Assembly: GCA_902635965.1 (NCBI GenBank) | Contig: CACPQA010000001.1 | Span: 1-64,000 of the forward strand | Direction of reading: 5' to 3' | DNA from: an uncultured Bacteroidota bacterium | Lineage (GTDB): Bacteria; Bacteroidota; Bacteroidia; Flavobacteriales; Flavobacteriaceae | DNA length: 64,000 nucleotides | Shown: in pieces, positions 45,493 through 55,765 of the stretch | How the letters are laid out: each line of letters begins with the position of its first letter | Numbering within the stretch: position 1 is the first letter of the stretch | Notes under the pieces: generated by a model | Database searches by the model: none | Told to the model about the DNA's origin: nothing | Seen by the model: the letters and a program-made list of their open reading frames with translations, nothing else | Made by a program: the position numbers and the translations under genes

Positions 45493-45501
45493 TGCAAAGA
45501 A

Positions 45502-46866
45502 TTAAAATCCTAGAATTGATTTTGCAATGTAAAAGAAAAGAAATATTCCGAAAATATCATTGGCCGTTGTAATGAATGGACCTGTTGCAATTGCTGGATC
45601 AAAACCCTGCCTATGTAAAATGATAGGGACGAAAGTTCCTATTAAAGCGGATAAAATAATGACACTCATCATTGAACCTGCTACTGTCAAACTCAAAAGC
45701 ATGTCTTGATCGATAATTTCCCCAAAAATAATTAAGACAACAGAAAGAATTAAACCATTAATTAATCCTAAACCAATTTCTTTAAATAACCTGTTAATAA
45801 GTGATCCTTTTATAACCTGATTTGCAATACCTTGAACAATTATTGCAGAAGATTGGACACCGACATTACCCGCCATAGCTGCAATCAAAGGTGTATAGAA
45901 AAAAAGACTTCTAAGTTCTGATCTTATCATAATTTCTTCAAAATCTTTTAATATAAATACACTGCCTAATCCTCCTATCAGTCCTAGAAAAAGCCAAGGA
46001 AGTCTTGCTCGGGTAAGTTCAAATATATTATCGTTTGCTTCAACCTCTTTTGATATACCAGCAGCAAGTTGATAATCTTTTTCGGCTTCCTCTTTAATAA
46101 TATCTAATACGTCATCAATGGTAATTCTTCCTAGTAACATTTTTTTGTCATTTACTACTGGGATAGCTTCCAAGTCATATTTTGACATAATATTTGCGAC
46201 TTCATTAACGTCTTCTTTAACATTTACAAAATCTACGTTGGGTATATATATGTCTTTAACTTTAGCTTTTGTATTCGCTGTTAAGAGATCTTTTAGAGAT
46301 AATCTACCAAGCAATCTATTTTTTGAATTGGTAACATAAATGGAATGCACTCTGGTGACCTCTTTAGCTTGCTTTCTCATTTCTCTAACACAGTTTATTA
46401 CACTTAGATTTTCGTTAACACTGACGAGTTCTTTGGCCATGAGTGCCCCAGCTGTTCCTTCATCATAATTTAGAAGTTCTCTTATACCTTGTGAGTGCTC
46501 AGCGTCTTCAATTTTTGATAAAACCTTTTCTTGTAAAATTTCTGGTAGTTCACCAACTAAATCAGCTGCATCGTCTGTATCGAGTTCCTCAATCTCCTCA
46601 GCAATTTCCTTGGCAGAAAGTTTACTTATAATTCTTTCTCTAAAACTTTCGTCAACTTCAGCAAGTGCTTCAGCCGATATATCATTTTCTAAAAGCTTTA
46701 CGATGTAAACAGCTTCATCTAACGAAACCTGCTTTATTAAGTCTGCAATATCAGCATAGTGAAAATTACCTAACTCTTTCTTAAGAACTTTATTTTTATT
46801 TTCATTAATAAGAGTTTTAATTCTCTCTAAAAAGAGATCATTTTCATGTAGCTTTTCCATTTTCAA
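45502..46866 (-). CDS. mgtE: MgtE magnesium transporter
   Basis: 454 residues. The order is standard: an N-terminal acidic superhelical domain (about 1-130, with LDTDDAADLVGELPEI), two CBS domains (about 135-255), a plug helix, and five C-terminal membrane helices starting near residue 285. The conserved ALIGTFVPIILHRQGFDPAIATGPFITTANDIFG motif forms the pore and Mg2+ site. Cytosolic Mg2+ binding to the N/CBS domains closes the channel. It overlaps rsmA by 23 bp. Confidence 0.95.
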   Translation of the reverse strand: MKMEKLHENDLFLERIKTLINENKNKVLKKELGNFHYADIADLIKQVSLDEAVYIVKLLENDISAEALAEVDESFRERIISKLSAKEIAEEIEELDTDDAADLVGELPEILQEKVLSKIEDAEHSQGIRELLNYDEGTAGALMAKELVSVNENLSVINCVREMRKQAKEVTRVHSIYVTNSKNRLLGRLSLKDLLTANTKAKVKDIYIPNVDFVNVKEDVNEVANIMSKYDLEAIPVVNDKKMLLGRITIDDVLDIIKEEAEKDYQLAAGISKEVEANDNIFELTRARLPWLFLGLIGGLGSVFILKDFEEIMIRSELRSLFFYTPLIAAMAGNVGVQSSAIIVQGIANQVIKGSLINRLFKEIGLGLINGLILSVVLIIFGEIIDQDMLLSLTVAGSMMSVIILSALIGTFVPIILHRQGFDPAIATGPFITTANDIFGIFLFFYIAKSILGF

Positions 46867-47626
46867 TCAGTTCGGTTAGTGCTATAAAGTCTTCGCCTGA
46901 AATTTTCTCTGGTCTTAAATCAAATATACTATCTTCTGTGATACTTTTAGGAATCCTAAAACACTTAAGGCTATTTCTTAATGTCTTTCTTCTCTGTTGA
47001 AAGCTAGTCTTTACTATTTCATGTAGTAATTTTTTATTACAATTAATTAAAATTTCCTTTTTTTTCTTTAAACAAATAACTCCAGAAAACACTTTTGGTT
47101 TAGGTGTAAAAACTTCTGGCGATACAGAAAACAAATACTTCACATCAAAATATAATTGAGTCAAAACAGATATTATCCCATACGTCTTTGACCCTGGTTT
47201 TTCACAAATTCTTTTTGCTACCTCTTTTTGAAACATTCCTACCAAGCAGTCTATGTTTTCTATGTTATCAATAATTTTAAAAATTATTTGAGAAGATATG
47301 TTGTACGGGAAGTTTCCTATTATTGATATATTCTTTTTCTTAAAAAAGTCAACGAAGGAAAATTTTAAAAAATCGATATTTAAAATTTTATTTTCAAGTT
47401 TGGGGAATTTCAATTTTAAAATGGGTAACAAATCCTTATCAATCTCTATTAAATATAAATTTGTGTATTTTTCAACTAATTTCTGAGTGAGGATTCCTTT
47501 TCCAGGACCTATTTCAATTATTAAATCTTTTTTATCTCTGTTAAGAGAATTGACTATTTTGTCTGCAGTTTTTAAGTCTTTAAGAAAATGTTGGCCTAAT
47601 TTTTTTTTGGGATTAAAATAATCCAT
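46844..47626 (-). CDS. rsmA: RsmA/KsgA, 16S rRNA dimethyladenosine transferase
   Basis: 260 residues. The enzyme dimethylates A1518 and A1519 of 16S rRNA. The SAM-binding motif IEIGPGKGILTQKL (about 36-49) and the catalytic NFPYNISSQIIFKI (about 100-113) are clear, and KLGQHFLKD is the family N-terminus. It lies between serS and mgtE; its end overlaps mgtE by 23 bp. Confidence 0.96.
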   Translation of the reverse strand: MDYFNPKKKLGQHFLKDLKTADKIVNSLNRDKKDLIIEIGPGKGILTQKLVEKYTNLYLIEIDKDLLPILKLKFPKLENKILNIDFLKFSFVDFFKKKNISIIGNFPYNISSQIIFKIIDNIENIDCLVGMFQKEVAKRICEKPGSKTYGIISVLTQLYFDVKYLFSVSPEVFTPKPKVFSGVICLKKKKEILINCNKKLLHEIVKTSFQQRRKTLRNSLKCFRIPKSITEDSIFDLRPEKISGEDFIALTELIENGKAT

Positions 47627-47636
47627 CTTGAGAAAT

Positions 47637-48908
47637 TCAGTTTATGATTTTAAATCCAGTATAAGGGATAAGACACTTAGGTATCTCAATTCCATTTTCA
47701 GTTTGACAATTTTCTATTAGTGATGCCATTACCCTAGGTATAGCTAGCGCACTTCCATTTAAAGTATGAACATTTTTTTTCACTCCATTTTTGGATTTGT
47801 ATTTAATTTTCAATCTTTCTGATTGAAAATTTTCAAAAGTAGAAACCGAACTAATTTCCAACCATTTATTTTGTGCTGCTGAAAATAGCTCGAAATCATA
47901 TGTGCATGCAGACGTAAAACCTAAATCACCTCCACATAATCTGAGAATACGGTATGGAAGTCCGAGATCATTGACTATTTTTTCAACATGATTTACCATT
48001 TCTGTAAGAGCTTCTAAAGATCTATCTGCCTTCTCTAATCTTACTATTTCTACTTTATCAAATTGATGAAGCCTGTTAAGCCCTCTTACGTCTTTACCAT
48101 AGCTTCCAGCTTCCCTTCTAAAACAAGGAGTGTAACCTGTAAGAGCAATTGGTAAATGTGATTCATCCAATGTAATACCTCTATAAATATTTGTTATAGG
48201 GACTTCTGCAGTTGGTATTAAATATAAATTTTCTTTTTCCAAGAAATACATTTGACCTTCTTTATCCGGCAGCTGTCCGGTGGAAAATGCTGACTGATAA
48301 TTGACAAGGTGGGGAACTTGTACCTCTTGGTAACCTTTGTTGGTATTTATATCCAAAAAATAGTTTATTAATGCTCTTTGAAGCTTAGCACCTTTTCCTT
48401 TATAAATTGGAAATCCTGCAGCTGTAATTTTGACACCTAATTCAAAATCTATTATATCGTATTTTTTACCTAAATCCCAATGAGAAAGAAGTTTGCGTCT
48501 AGTTTGGTCCAACTTTAAAACTTCTTTGATTATTTCATTATCATCTGTGCTTTTGCCTTTTACCACATTGTTCAAAGGAGGGTTAGGTATATTACATCTT
48601 TCCTCAAATAATGATTTTTTTATTTTATTTAAATCATTTTGCAAGATTTTATTTTTGTTCTTTAATTCAAAATTCTTTTTTTTCAAAGATTCAACCTGGG
48701 ATAAGTCTCCTGATTTAATTAGTTCTCCAATCAACTTTGATATTTTATTTGTTTCTGAAAGGCTCGAATCCATAACAGTTTGTATCTGTCTTCTTTGAAG
48801 ATCTAATTGAAGAACCTTTTCAACAGCTAATTTGTAATCCAAGCCCCTTTTCTTTAAGCTTTCAATTATTGCCTTTTTATTTTCTCTTAATAATTGTAAT
48901 GGTACCAT
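47637..48908 (-). CDS. serS: Seryl-tRNA synthetase
   Basis: 423 residues. A class II synthetase: the N-terminal coiled coil (about 30-105) binds the tRNA variable arm, followed by the catalytic core with motif 2 (TPCFRREAGSYGKDVRGLNRLHQFDKVEIV, about 262-291) and motif 3 (LNGSALAIPRVMASLIENCQ, about 383-402). The start MVPLQLLRENKKAI fits the family. A TAnnTTTG element 12 bp upstream, between ribF and serS, suggests its own promoter. Confidence 0.97.
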   Translation of the reverse strand: MVPLQLLRENKKAIIESLKKRGLDYKLAVEKVLQLDLQRRQIQTVMDSSLSETNKISKLIGELIKSGDLSQVESLKKKNFELKNKNKILQNDLNKIKKSLFEERCNIPNPPLNNVVKGKSTDDNEIIKEVLKLDQTRRKLLSHWDLGKKYDIIDFELGVKITAAGFPIYKGKGAKLQRALINYFLDINTNKGYQEVQVPHLVNYQSAFSTGQLPDKEGQMYFLEKENLYLIPTAEVPITNIYRGITLDESHLPIALTGYTPCFRREAGSYGKDVRGLNRLHQFDKVEIVRLEKADRSLEALTEMVNHVEKIVNDLGLPYRILRLCGGDLGFTSACTYDFELFSAAQNKWLEISSVSTFENFQSERLKIKYKSKNGVKKNVHTLNGSALAIPRVMASLIENCQTENGIEIPKCLIPYTGFKIIN

Positions 48909-48919
48909 TTTTTGTATTT

Positions 48920-48927
48920 CAAAGATA
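48920..48927 (-). promoter_or_regulatory. Putative -7 promoter element of serS
   Basis: On the minus strand TATCTTTG matches TAnnTTTG and lies 11 bp before the serS ATG, inside the 30-bp ribF-serS gap. Confidence 0.45.
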
Positions 48928-48938
48928 AACTATTGATT

Positions 48939-49868
48939 TTACAATTTTTGAATCAAATCTTCGCAAAGTTTTTTATCAGTTATCAATTGTTTTTCAAGAT
49001 CTTCTAAAGAATTAAATTTTTTTTCATTTCTAATCAAATCCAGAACTTCAATTTTTATTTTTTTGTCGTATAAATTTTCATTTAAGTTAAAATAATGGAC
49101 TTCAGTTGTTCTTAATTTCCCACTAATTGTGGGTCTAAAGCCAATATTCATCATACCAAAAAAATAACGATTTTTAATTGAAGATTTGACTAAGTAAACT
49201 CCGTCTTTAGGTAGTAATTTAAAATCTTCGTTGATATCTATGTTCGCCGTCGGGAAATCAATTTTTCTACCAATCCCGTTTCCAGTTACAACTCTACCTG
49301 TTATTCCAAAGGGACGATTCAGGTATTTGTTTGCCCTATCAACATCACCAGCTGTAATTGCATTTCTAATTTTAGTTGAACTTACATTTACCGATTCTAT
49401 TTCCTTGGCCTCTATTTTCTCAACTTCAAAACCGTATGTAAAACCGCAATTAACTAAGTTATCAACGGTTGCCTCTCTATTCCGTCCAAAACGGTGGTCA
49501 TATCCAATAATTAAATATTTAACTGAAAGAGATTTTACAATTATGTCCCTAACAAACTCGTTTGCTGCCATTCTAGAGAAAGACTTAGAAAAAGGATGGA
49601 TGATTAATGTGCCAATCTTTAATTTTTTAAGTAAATGAATTTTTTCTTCAAGAGTATCGATTAGCTTTATAGATATGTCACTTTGTAAAATCATTCTTGG
49701 GTGTGGGAAAAAAGTCAAAACTACTGGATGAATACTTTTATTCTTAGATACGGATACGAGACGCCTGATTATTTTTTGATGACCCACATGTACACCATCG
49801 AAAGTGCCAATGGTTAAAGCACAAGATTTTAAGGGTTTGTAATTTTCGATACCATAAATTACCTTCAC
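48939..49868 (-). CDS. ribF: Bifunctional riboflavin kinase/FAD synthetase
   Basis: 309 residues. The N-terminal nucleotidyltransferase domain has the H-x-G-H motif in GTFDGVHVGHQKIIRRL (about 22-38) and LIIGYDHRFGRNREAT (about 121-136). The C-terminal flavokinase domain has GNGIGRKIDFPTANI (about 199-213) with the conserved PTAN motif. It converts riboflavin to FMN and then FAD. It is divergent from the large protease gene across an 83-bp region. Confidence 0.96.
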   Translation of the reverse strand: MKVIYGIENYKPLKSCALTIGTFDGVHVGHQKIIRRLVSVSKNKSIHPVVLTFFPHPRMILQSDISIKLIDTLEEKIHLLKKLKIGTLIIHPFSKSFSRMAANEFVRDIIVKSLSVKYLIIGYDHRFGRNREATVDNLVNCGFTYGFEVEKIEAKEIESVNVSSTKIRNAITAGDVDRANKYLNRPFGITGRVVTGNGIGRKIDFPTANIDINEDFKLLPKDGVYLVKSSIKNRYFFGMMNIGFRPTISGKLRTTEVHYFNLNENLYDKKIKIEVLDLIRNEKKFNSLEDLEKQLITDKKLCEDLIQKL

Positions 49869-49951
49869 GAAAAAAGTTTATCTTTAATTGAAAAGTATTG
49901 AATGTATTTTCTGTCGAAAGATACAAAACCTTTGTATTAAATGGTCAGATT

Positions 49952-52900
49952 TTGAGAAAGTTAATTTTAGTTTTTTTTTCATTAATATTCCAATTTTCCT
50001 ATTGTCAAAATTACTGGAAAATTGACGTTTTGTCTAAAGATGAAGAAAAAATTGATATAGTTCGGGACGTTAAAAATGTATCTTTAAAAAGCAAAAATTT
50101 CACCAAAAAAGTTCTCAGCATAAAAGAAAATGAATTTTTAAAAATAGATTTTCCAAATGAAAAAGGTCAACTTGAATTTTTCTCATTGATGGAAACAAAA
50201 ACCTTGTCCAAAAAAATTCAGATGAAATACCCTAACATAAGAACTTTTAGAGGCTACAGTGATACAAGAAAAAATGTCATTTTGAGGATTACTTTTTCAC
50301 CACATGGTATTTCAGGAACCCTTAGAACACCAAAAGGTTTGGTGTTTTTACAACCACTTTATAAGGATAGTAATACAGAGCATATTTTTTACCGATCAAG
50401 CAGGTATAATTTCACAGAAGGAAAATTATTTTGCAAAACGAATTCGATTAAAATTGGCTCTACGATAAAAAAAACAAAACAAAGAAAATCAAATAAAATC
50501 ATAAATAGAGCGCCTAAATCTTTTAAAATTGCCATTGCAGCTTCAGGGGAATACACCGAATTTTGGGGAGATAATAATGATCAAAATGGGACTAATTCTG
50601 AAGATGCTTTCGCTGCAGTTGTATCAACTATTAACAGACTAAATGAAATAATGGAAGTCGATTTAGGAATCCGACTATTAATTGTATCTGATGCGTCTCT
50701 TATGTATGAAGATAAGTCTAGTGACCCGTTCAACTCAAATTTTGCAAGTGAAATTCATTCTACTTTGTCATCACTAGTAGGGGAAGAAAATTATGACTTG
50801 GGACATTTGTTTCATCGAGGTCAAGCAAGTGGTGACGCCGGTTCTGTTGGGAATGTGTGCATTAACGACAGTAAAGATAGAGCTTATTCAGCTCATCCAT
50901 TCACAGCTACCAATGGAAGTAGTGGATTTTTTTTAAATGATTATTTTGATCTTGATTTTGTTTTGCATGAAGTAGGGCATCAATTTGGGGCTACCCACAC
51001 TTATGCGTATGATCCAGAACCCTTTGGAGTTTCGTCAGAGCCAGGAAGTGGTTCAACTATCATGTCGTACGCAGGCTTTGTTTCTGGAGAAAATATGCAG
51101 CGCCATAGTGATCCCTATTTTCATTATCATAGCATACAAGATGTTGAATCATATGTAGATAATGTGTCTTGTCATTCAAATGTAAATTCTTTTAATCAAA
51201 AGCCTACAGTTAGTGCGGGTGATGATTTTTATATTCCAAAAGGAACACCATATTATCTCGAAGCAAATGGGTTTGATTTAGATAATGATAATTTGACTTA
51301 TTGTTGGGAACAACTCGACTCTGGACAAGTTGACGCATCTAACTTTGGACCTGAACTTCTAACTGGAAGTATAAATAGATCAATCCCTCCGTCTGATAAC
51401 AAAATCAGATACATCCCTGGCATCTCTGAAATTTTAAATGGAAATTTAACTCCATCAAACCCAACCCTTTTCTCATCGTGGGAAACAGTGTCGAATGTTG
51501 AGAGAACCTTAACATGGGGAGTTACGGTAAGGGACAGAAGTGAATCTAATCCTAACGGCATGGGACAGATTTCGCAAGATGTAAAGAAAATTTTTGTAAC
51601 TGCAACTGCAGGACCTTTTAAGATTACATCAAATGACTCCAGCGACATTGTTTGGAAATCTGGTTCTAATCAAAAAATAATTTGGGATGTTGCAAATACG
51701 GACAGACCACCGATAAATACTGAAAGAATTTCAATATTTTTATCAGTTGATGGTGGTGAAAACTTTTCTATACCCCTAGCGGAAAATATACCAAATAGTG
51801 GAGAGGCATATATAATTGTACCTGGTAATGTTTCGACTGAAAGAGCAAGAATTAAAATTTCAGCTGATAATAATATTTATTTTGCGGTAAATGCTACACC
51901 ATTTAAAATTGAAGAAAGAGACTTCGGCTTTCCTTTTATTGAACCTGAAAAAATTAGTTGTGGAGATGAAGAATTAACTTTTGATTTTAGTTTAAAGACG
52001 TATAATAATTTCAGCGGCGATGTTGAATTTGAACTTTTGGAGTTTCCAAAACAAATTTCATATAACATATCTCCTACTAGCTTAAACTCATCTGGCACAA
52101 TAGCTAGCGTTGTGCTGAATCGAAATGAATTACCTTATGGGACATATAATATACTATTAAGTGGTACTTACGACAATATCTCCGAACAAGAAAGTTTTAT
52201 TGCAAGTTTTTACCCTGACAGTATCTCTACTCCAAACTTAATTTCTCCAAAAGATAACTTAACTGATGCTAATGTAAATCAAGATTTTGAGTGGTCAAGT
52301 GTTAATTATGCTGACAATTACAGATTTGAGTTAAGTACAGTCGAGGACTTTTCCTCCCTTATAAAAGATGAAAAAACAATTGAAAATAAAATTTCAATTT
52401 CAAATTTAGATCCACAGGAGACCTACTATTGGAGGGTTTCAGCTATAAACACTTGCGGCAATAGTCTTCCATCGAATTCAAGAAAACTTTCTACAACTGT
52501 AATTAGCTGTAATACCTATACATCTGATAATATTCCTGTTAATTTAAATGACGCAACGTCTGCATTGGAAGGAATAACAGAAGTAAAAGTAAACGTTCTA
52601 GATAATTTGAAAATCGTTGACTTAGATTTAGAATTAAGCATTGATCACAGTTATATTCAAGACCTGGCAATAATTTTAATTTCGCCTGAAGGAAACGAGG
52701 TAATTTTAACCCAAAATTTAGGAGGAACAGGGATTAATTATACCAATACGGTTTTTGATTCAGAATCATCAAATCCAATACAAAACGCCTCACCTCCATT
52801 TACTGGTATATATAAACCAATTGGTAATCTCAAGGATTTGTATGACTTAAATTCTGGAGGAGAGTGGACTTTAAGAATTATTGATCAGTACCCCGTTGAC

Positions 52901-53785
52901 ACTGGCACTTTAAAATTTTTGGAATTGAAATTATGTCTAGCTGGCCAAATTAAGTCTAATACAGATGGTGATTTAATTCCAAATGATGTGGATAACTGTC
53001 CTTTTATAACTAATCCTGACCAAGCTGATTTTAATAATAATGGGGTAGGGGATTTATGCGATCTATATGACCAAAGGAATATCAAAATTTCTAAAAAGGA
53101 TGCTACTTGCAGTGAAAAACAAAATGGTGAAATACAAATATCTGCGATAGCAATTTTTGATTATGAAGTTGAAATATCTTCAAGCAATGGCTACTACCAA
53201 ACAATTACTATGATTAATCAAGAATTATTAATTCAAAACCTATCCCCTGGGACATACCAAATTTGTGTGATGGAAAAAGATAGTAGTTTTCAAACATGTT
53301 ACACTACCGAAATAAGTGAGCCACCACCTTTAAATGTTACAAGCAAATTTGACAGGTCAAATAAAATTTTAAGTTTAAAATTTGAAGGTGGTAAAAAATA
53401 TATTGTTAATATAAATGGTAAAAAAATCACAACTTATGAAAAAGAAAAAGATTTTAATTTAAATAATGGACTTAATATAATTAAGGTCATGACTACAGAG
53501 CGATGTCAAGGAATGCACCAAGAGAACATATTTATTGGAGATAAGTCACAAATATATCCTAATCCATCAATTGATGATTTAAATATTTTAATAGGTGGTG
53601 ATGCACTATATTCGGAAATTGAAATCATAGATATTTTTGGAAATATTGTTCATTCCAAGAAAATTAAATTAGATCCCATGTCTAGACATTTTAAATTGGA
53701 CATTTCTATGCTTACAGTTGGAAATTACGTCTTGAAGATAAATTCCAACTCAGGATTTGAAACAATTAAGTTCATTAAGAAATGA
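49952..53785 (+). CDS. Secreted metzincin metalloprotease with P-like domain and T9SS sorting domain
   Basis: About 1277 residues from TTG 49952, which puts LRKLILVFFSLIFQFSYCQ at the start as a signal peptide; the upstream open frame to 49898 would bury it. A propeptide-like region (~20-190) precedes a reprolysin-type domain with HEVGHQFGATHTY (zinc histidines near 339, 343, 349) and the Met-turn TIMSYAGF. Then come Ig/FN3-like domains, a proprotein-convertase P-like domain (~850-1000), one thrombospondin type 3 calcium repeat (DGDLIPNDVDNCPFITNPDQ), and a C-terminal type A T9SS sorting domain starting at IYPNPSIDDLNI. It should be exported through SprA and attached to or released from the surface. 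It overlaps the next gene by 4 bp. Confidence 0.92.
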   Translation: MRKLILVFFSLIFQFSYCQNYWKIDVLSKDEEKIDIVRDVKNVSLKSKNFTKKVLSIKENEFLKIDFPNEKGQLEFFSLMETKTLSKKIQMKYPNIRTFRGYSDTRKNVILRITFSPHGISGTLRTPKGLVFLQPLYKDSNTEHIFYRSSRYNFTEGKLFCKTNSIKIGSTIKKTKQRKSNKIINRAPKSFKIAIAASGEYTEFWGDNNDQNGTNSEDAFAAVVSTINRLNEIMEVDLGIRLLIVSDASLMYEDKSSDPFNSNFASEIHSTLSSLVGEENYDLGHLFHRGQASGDAGSVGNVCINDSKDRAYSAHPFTATNGSSGFFLNDYFDLDFVLHEVGHQFGATHTYAYDPEPFGVSSEPGSGSTIMSYAGFVSGENMQRHSDPYFHYHSIQDVESYVDNVSCHSNVNSFNQKPTVSAGDDFYIPKGTPYYLEANGFDLDNDNLTYCWEQLDSGQVDASNFGPELLTGSINRSIPPSDNKIRYIPGISEILNGNLTPSNPTLFSSWETVSNVERTLTWGVTVRDRSESNPNGMGQISQDVKKIFVTATAGPFKITSNDSSDIVWKSGSNQKIIWDVANTDRPPINTERISIFLSVDGGENFSIPLAENIPNSGEAYIIVPGNVSTERARIKISADNNIYFAVNATPFKIEERDFGFPFIEPEKISCGDEELTFDFSLKTYNNFSGDVEFELLEFPKQISYNISPTSLNSSGTIASVVLNRNELPYGTYNILLSGTYDNISEQESFIASFYPDSISTPNLISPKDNLTDANVNQDFEWSSVNYADNYRFELSTVEDFSSLIKDEKTIENKISISNLDPQETYYWRVSAINTCGNSLPSNSRKLSTTVISCNTYTSDNIPVNLNDATSALEGITEVKVNVLDNLKIVDLDLELSIDHSYIQDLAIILISPEGNEVILTQNLGGTGINYTNTVFDSESSNPIQNASPPFTGIYKPIGNLKDLYDLNSGGEWTLRIIDQYPVDTGTLKFLELKLCLAGQIKSNTDGDLIPNDVDNCPFITNPDQADFNNNGVGDLCDLYDQRNIKISKKDATCSEKQNGEIQISAIAIFDYEVEISSSNGYYQTITMINQELLIQNLSPGTYQICVMEKDSSFQTCYTTEISEPPPLNVTSKFDRSNKILSLKFEGGKKYIVNINGKKITTYEKEKDFNLNNGLNIIKVMTTERCQGMHQENIFIGDKSQIYPNPSIDDLNILIGGDALYSEIEIIDIFGNIVHSKKIKLDPMSRHFKLDISMLTVGNYVLKINSNSGFETIKFIKK

Positions 53786-54453
53786 TAAAAAAGTATAAAA
53801 TAATTTTTGTTGTTATTTTAATTTTTTCTTGTAAAGAGTCTATCCCTGACCCTGAGCAGGTAACATTAATTAATCCTGAAAATAACAACACTTGCTTATA
53901 TTCAAATTCAAATTCAAAATCTGGGGATGTAGAATTTAGTTGGACAGAATCAAAACATACTGATAATTATGATTTAATTGTTGAAAATCAGATAACCAAT
54001 TTAAAAAATTCAACGGCTACTAACCTGACATTTGCCAAGGTGACATTAATTAGAGGAGCTCCTTACAGCTGGTATGTAGTAAGCAAATCTGAATCAAGTG
54101 AAAATATTGCTTTAAGTGAAACTAGAAACTTTTACTTAGAGGGTCCATCTCAGTTGACTTATATTCCATTTCCAGCAAAACTAATTTCCCCTTTGAATGA
54201 ATCAATTATAAATTCAACTAATATAGTCACATTTCAATGGGAAGGGTATGATTTAGATGGCGATATTGAAAATTACGATTTAATAATTGAGAATGCTTCA
54301 AATGGAGAGGAAATTAAATATGAAAAAATTATAAAACAAAATTTTGAAGTAGAGCTTCAAAAGGGAAATATCTATTTATGGAAAATTATTACTAGGGACA
54401 AGGAAAAAAATATTTCTTCGTCTGTAACTTATAATTTTGAATTAGCAAATTAG
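53782..54453 (+). CDS. Lipoprotein with two FN3-like repeats, coupled to the T9SS protease
   Basis: 223 residues. The signal sequence IIFVVILIFSC gives a lipobox cysteine at about residue 17. Two similar segments follow, each beginning with a Leu-Ile/Ser-Pro-x-N-x-x start and a (V/T)-x-F-x-W-x-(E/G) strand (GDVEFSWTESKHTDNYDLIVEN and IVTFQWEGYDLDGDIENYDLIIEN), and each ending in Y-x-W-x(V/I); these look like FN3-like domains, resembling the repeat VNQDFEWSSVNYADNY inside the protease. The 4-bp overlap with the protease implies joint production. A role as surface anchor, inhibitor or substrate-binding partner is inference. Confidence 0.75.
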   Translation: MIKKYKIIFVVILIFSCKESIPDPEQVTLINPENNNTCLYSNSNSKSGDVEFSWTESKHTDNYDLIVENQITNLKNSTATNLTFAKVTLIRGAPYSWYVVSKSESSENIALSETRNFYLEGPSQLTYIPFPAKLISPLNESIINSTNIVTFQWEGYDLDGDIENYDLIIENASNGEEIKYEKIIKQNFEVELQKGNIYLWKIITRDKEKNISSSVTYNFELAN

Positions 54454-54458
54454 AGGTT

Positions 54459-55070
54459 TTAATTGTTAAAATTATTCATTGCAACAGATGGTCCATGTAA
54501 TGTATATGAAAAAACCGCCTCCTCTATTTTTTTGAAATAAGTTTCTAGAACATCTACCTCTTTTTGATTCCATTTATCCAAAACAAATTGGGTAGTGTTT
54601 TTTTCAACACCATTATAAATTCCAAACCTTAATCTTCCATAGTTATTGGTTCCTAATTTAGTTTCAAGATCCTTAAGTCCGTTGTGACCGCCACTAGATC
54701 CTTTCGTCTTGATTCTAATCTTTCCAAAAGGTATATTTAAGTCGTCACATATAACCAGTAAATTTGAAAGACTTATTTTTTCTTTGGTCATCCAGTATTT
54801 AATAGCGTCGCCACTCCTATTCACATATGTTGAAGGTTTTAAAAAAATAAAAATACGCCCTTTATATTTCAACTTTCCAATTGCGCCGTACCTCAATTCA
54901 GTAAATTTAATTTCTTTTTTTTTTGCTATATAATTCAATACATCAAAACCCAAATTATGTCTCGTAAAAGCATAATCTATTCCAATATTACCAATACCAA
55001 TAATTAGAAATTTTTTTGAAATGTCTTTTGGTTTAGACTTTTTATTTTTAAAAGGGTTCCACCATGACAT
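54459..55070 (-). CDS. pth: Peptidyl-tRNA hydrolase
   Basis: 203 residues. Pth releases peptides from prematurely dropped peptidyl-tRNAs. The catalytic core is seen in TRHNLGFDVLNYIA (catalytic His), FLKPSTYVNRSGDAIKYW, CDDLNIPFGKIRIKTKGSSGGHNGLKDLETKLG. A short basic N-terminal extension (MSWWNPFKNKKSKPKD) is common in Bacteroidota. It follows rplY by 28 bp in the prs-rplY-pth order. It converges on the lipoprotein gene with a 5-bp gap. Confidence 0.96.
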   Translation of the reverse strand: MSWWNPFKNKKSKPKDISKKFLIIGIGNIGIDYAFTRHNLGFDVLNYIAKKKEIKFTELRYGAIGKLKYKGRIFIFLKPSTYVNRSGDAIKYWMTKEKISLSNLLVICDDLNIPFGKIRIKTKGSSGGHNGLKDLETKLGTNNYGRLRFGIYNGVEKNTTQFVLDKWNQKEVDVLETYFKKIEEAVFSYTLHGPSVAMNNFNN

Positions 55071-55098
55071 TTAAAATGATTTAAATTTTAGTAATTAA

Positions 55099-55761
55099 TT
55101 ATTCCTTTGATTGAGTATCTTCTGTCGCTTCAGCAGATTCTTTTTTATCTTCCGTAGCTTCTTTAGTTGTTTCTTCAGTCGGTTCTGCTTCCGCTTCCTC
55201 AATTTCCTTTAATGATGTTCTAGCAACTTTAACCTGACAAACCACTGTATTATCAGGGTGAAGAAATTCATATTTATCATCCTTTAATTCCGAAGAATAT
55301 AATTTATCTCCTAATTCTAATTTTGAAATGTCAGCCGTTATGAAATCTGGCAAATTTTTCGGAAAAGCTTTTACTTTTAGTTTTCTTTGATTGAGTAATA
55401 AAACACCTCCAGATAATAATACACCAGGCGCAGATCCTTCAATTTTTACTGGTATTTCCACTGATACTTCCTTATTTTCATTCAGCTGATAGAAATCAAC
55501 GTGTAAAATTTTATCTGAAAGAGGATGGAACTGGATATCTTGTAAAATAGCATTTAATTCTTTTTTTTCCAGAATAATCTTCACAGTATGAGCGTTAGGA
55601 GTATAAACGAGTTTAGAAAAATCAATTTCTTTCGCACTAAAATGGATAGCTTCACTTTCACCGTACAATACGCAAGGGACCATATCTTGTTTCCTCAATT
55701 CTTTAGTTGATTTTTTTCCTAGAACTTTTCTTGTACTCCCGTTAATTGTTATTGATTTCAT
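55099..55761 (-). CDS. rplY: 50S ribosomal protein L25/general stress protein Ctc
   Basis: 220 residues. The N-terminal 5S rRNA-binding domain (about 1-90, [23 protein letters not shown]) and the C-terminal TL5/CTC domain (about 95-185) match the long form of L25. A low-complexity acidic tail ([21 protein letters not shown]) closes it. It starts 4 bp after prs and is followed by pth, a standard Bacteroidota operon. Confidence 0.95.
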   Translation of the reverse strand: MKSITINGSTRKVLGKKSTKELRKQDMVPCVLYGESEAIHFSAKEIDFSKLVYTPNAHTVKIILEKKELNAILQDIQFHPLSDKILHVDFYQLNENKEVSVEIPVKIEGSAPGVLLSGGVLLLNQRKLKVKAFPKNLPDFITADISKLELGDKLYSSELKDDKYEFLHPDNTVVCQVKVARTSLKEIEEAEAEPTEETTKEATEDKKESAEATEDTQSKE

Positions 55762-55765
55762 TATT

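Noticed and set aside
49231-49638. 135-codon open frame on the plus strand within ribF
   Set aside because: Antisense to conserved FAD synthetase and flavokinase motifs; no domain of its own.
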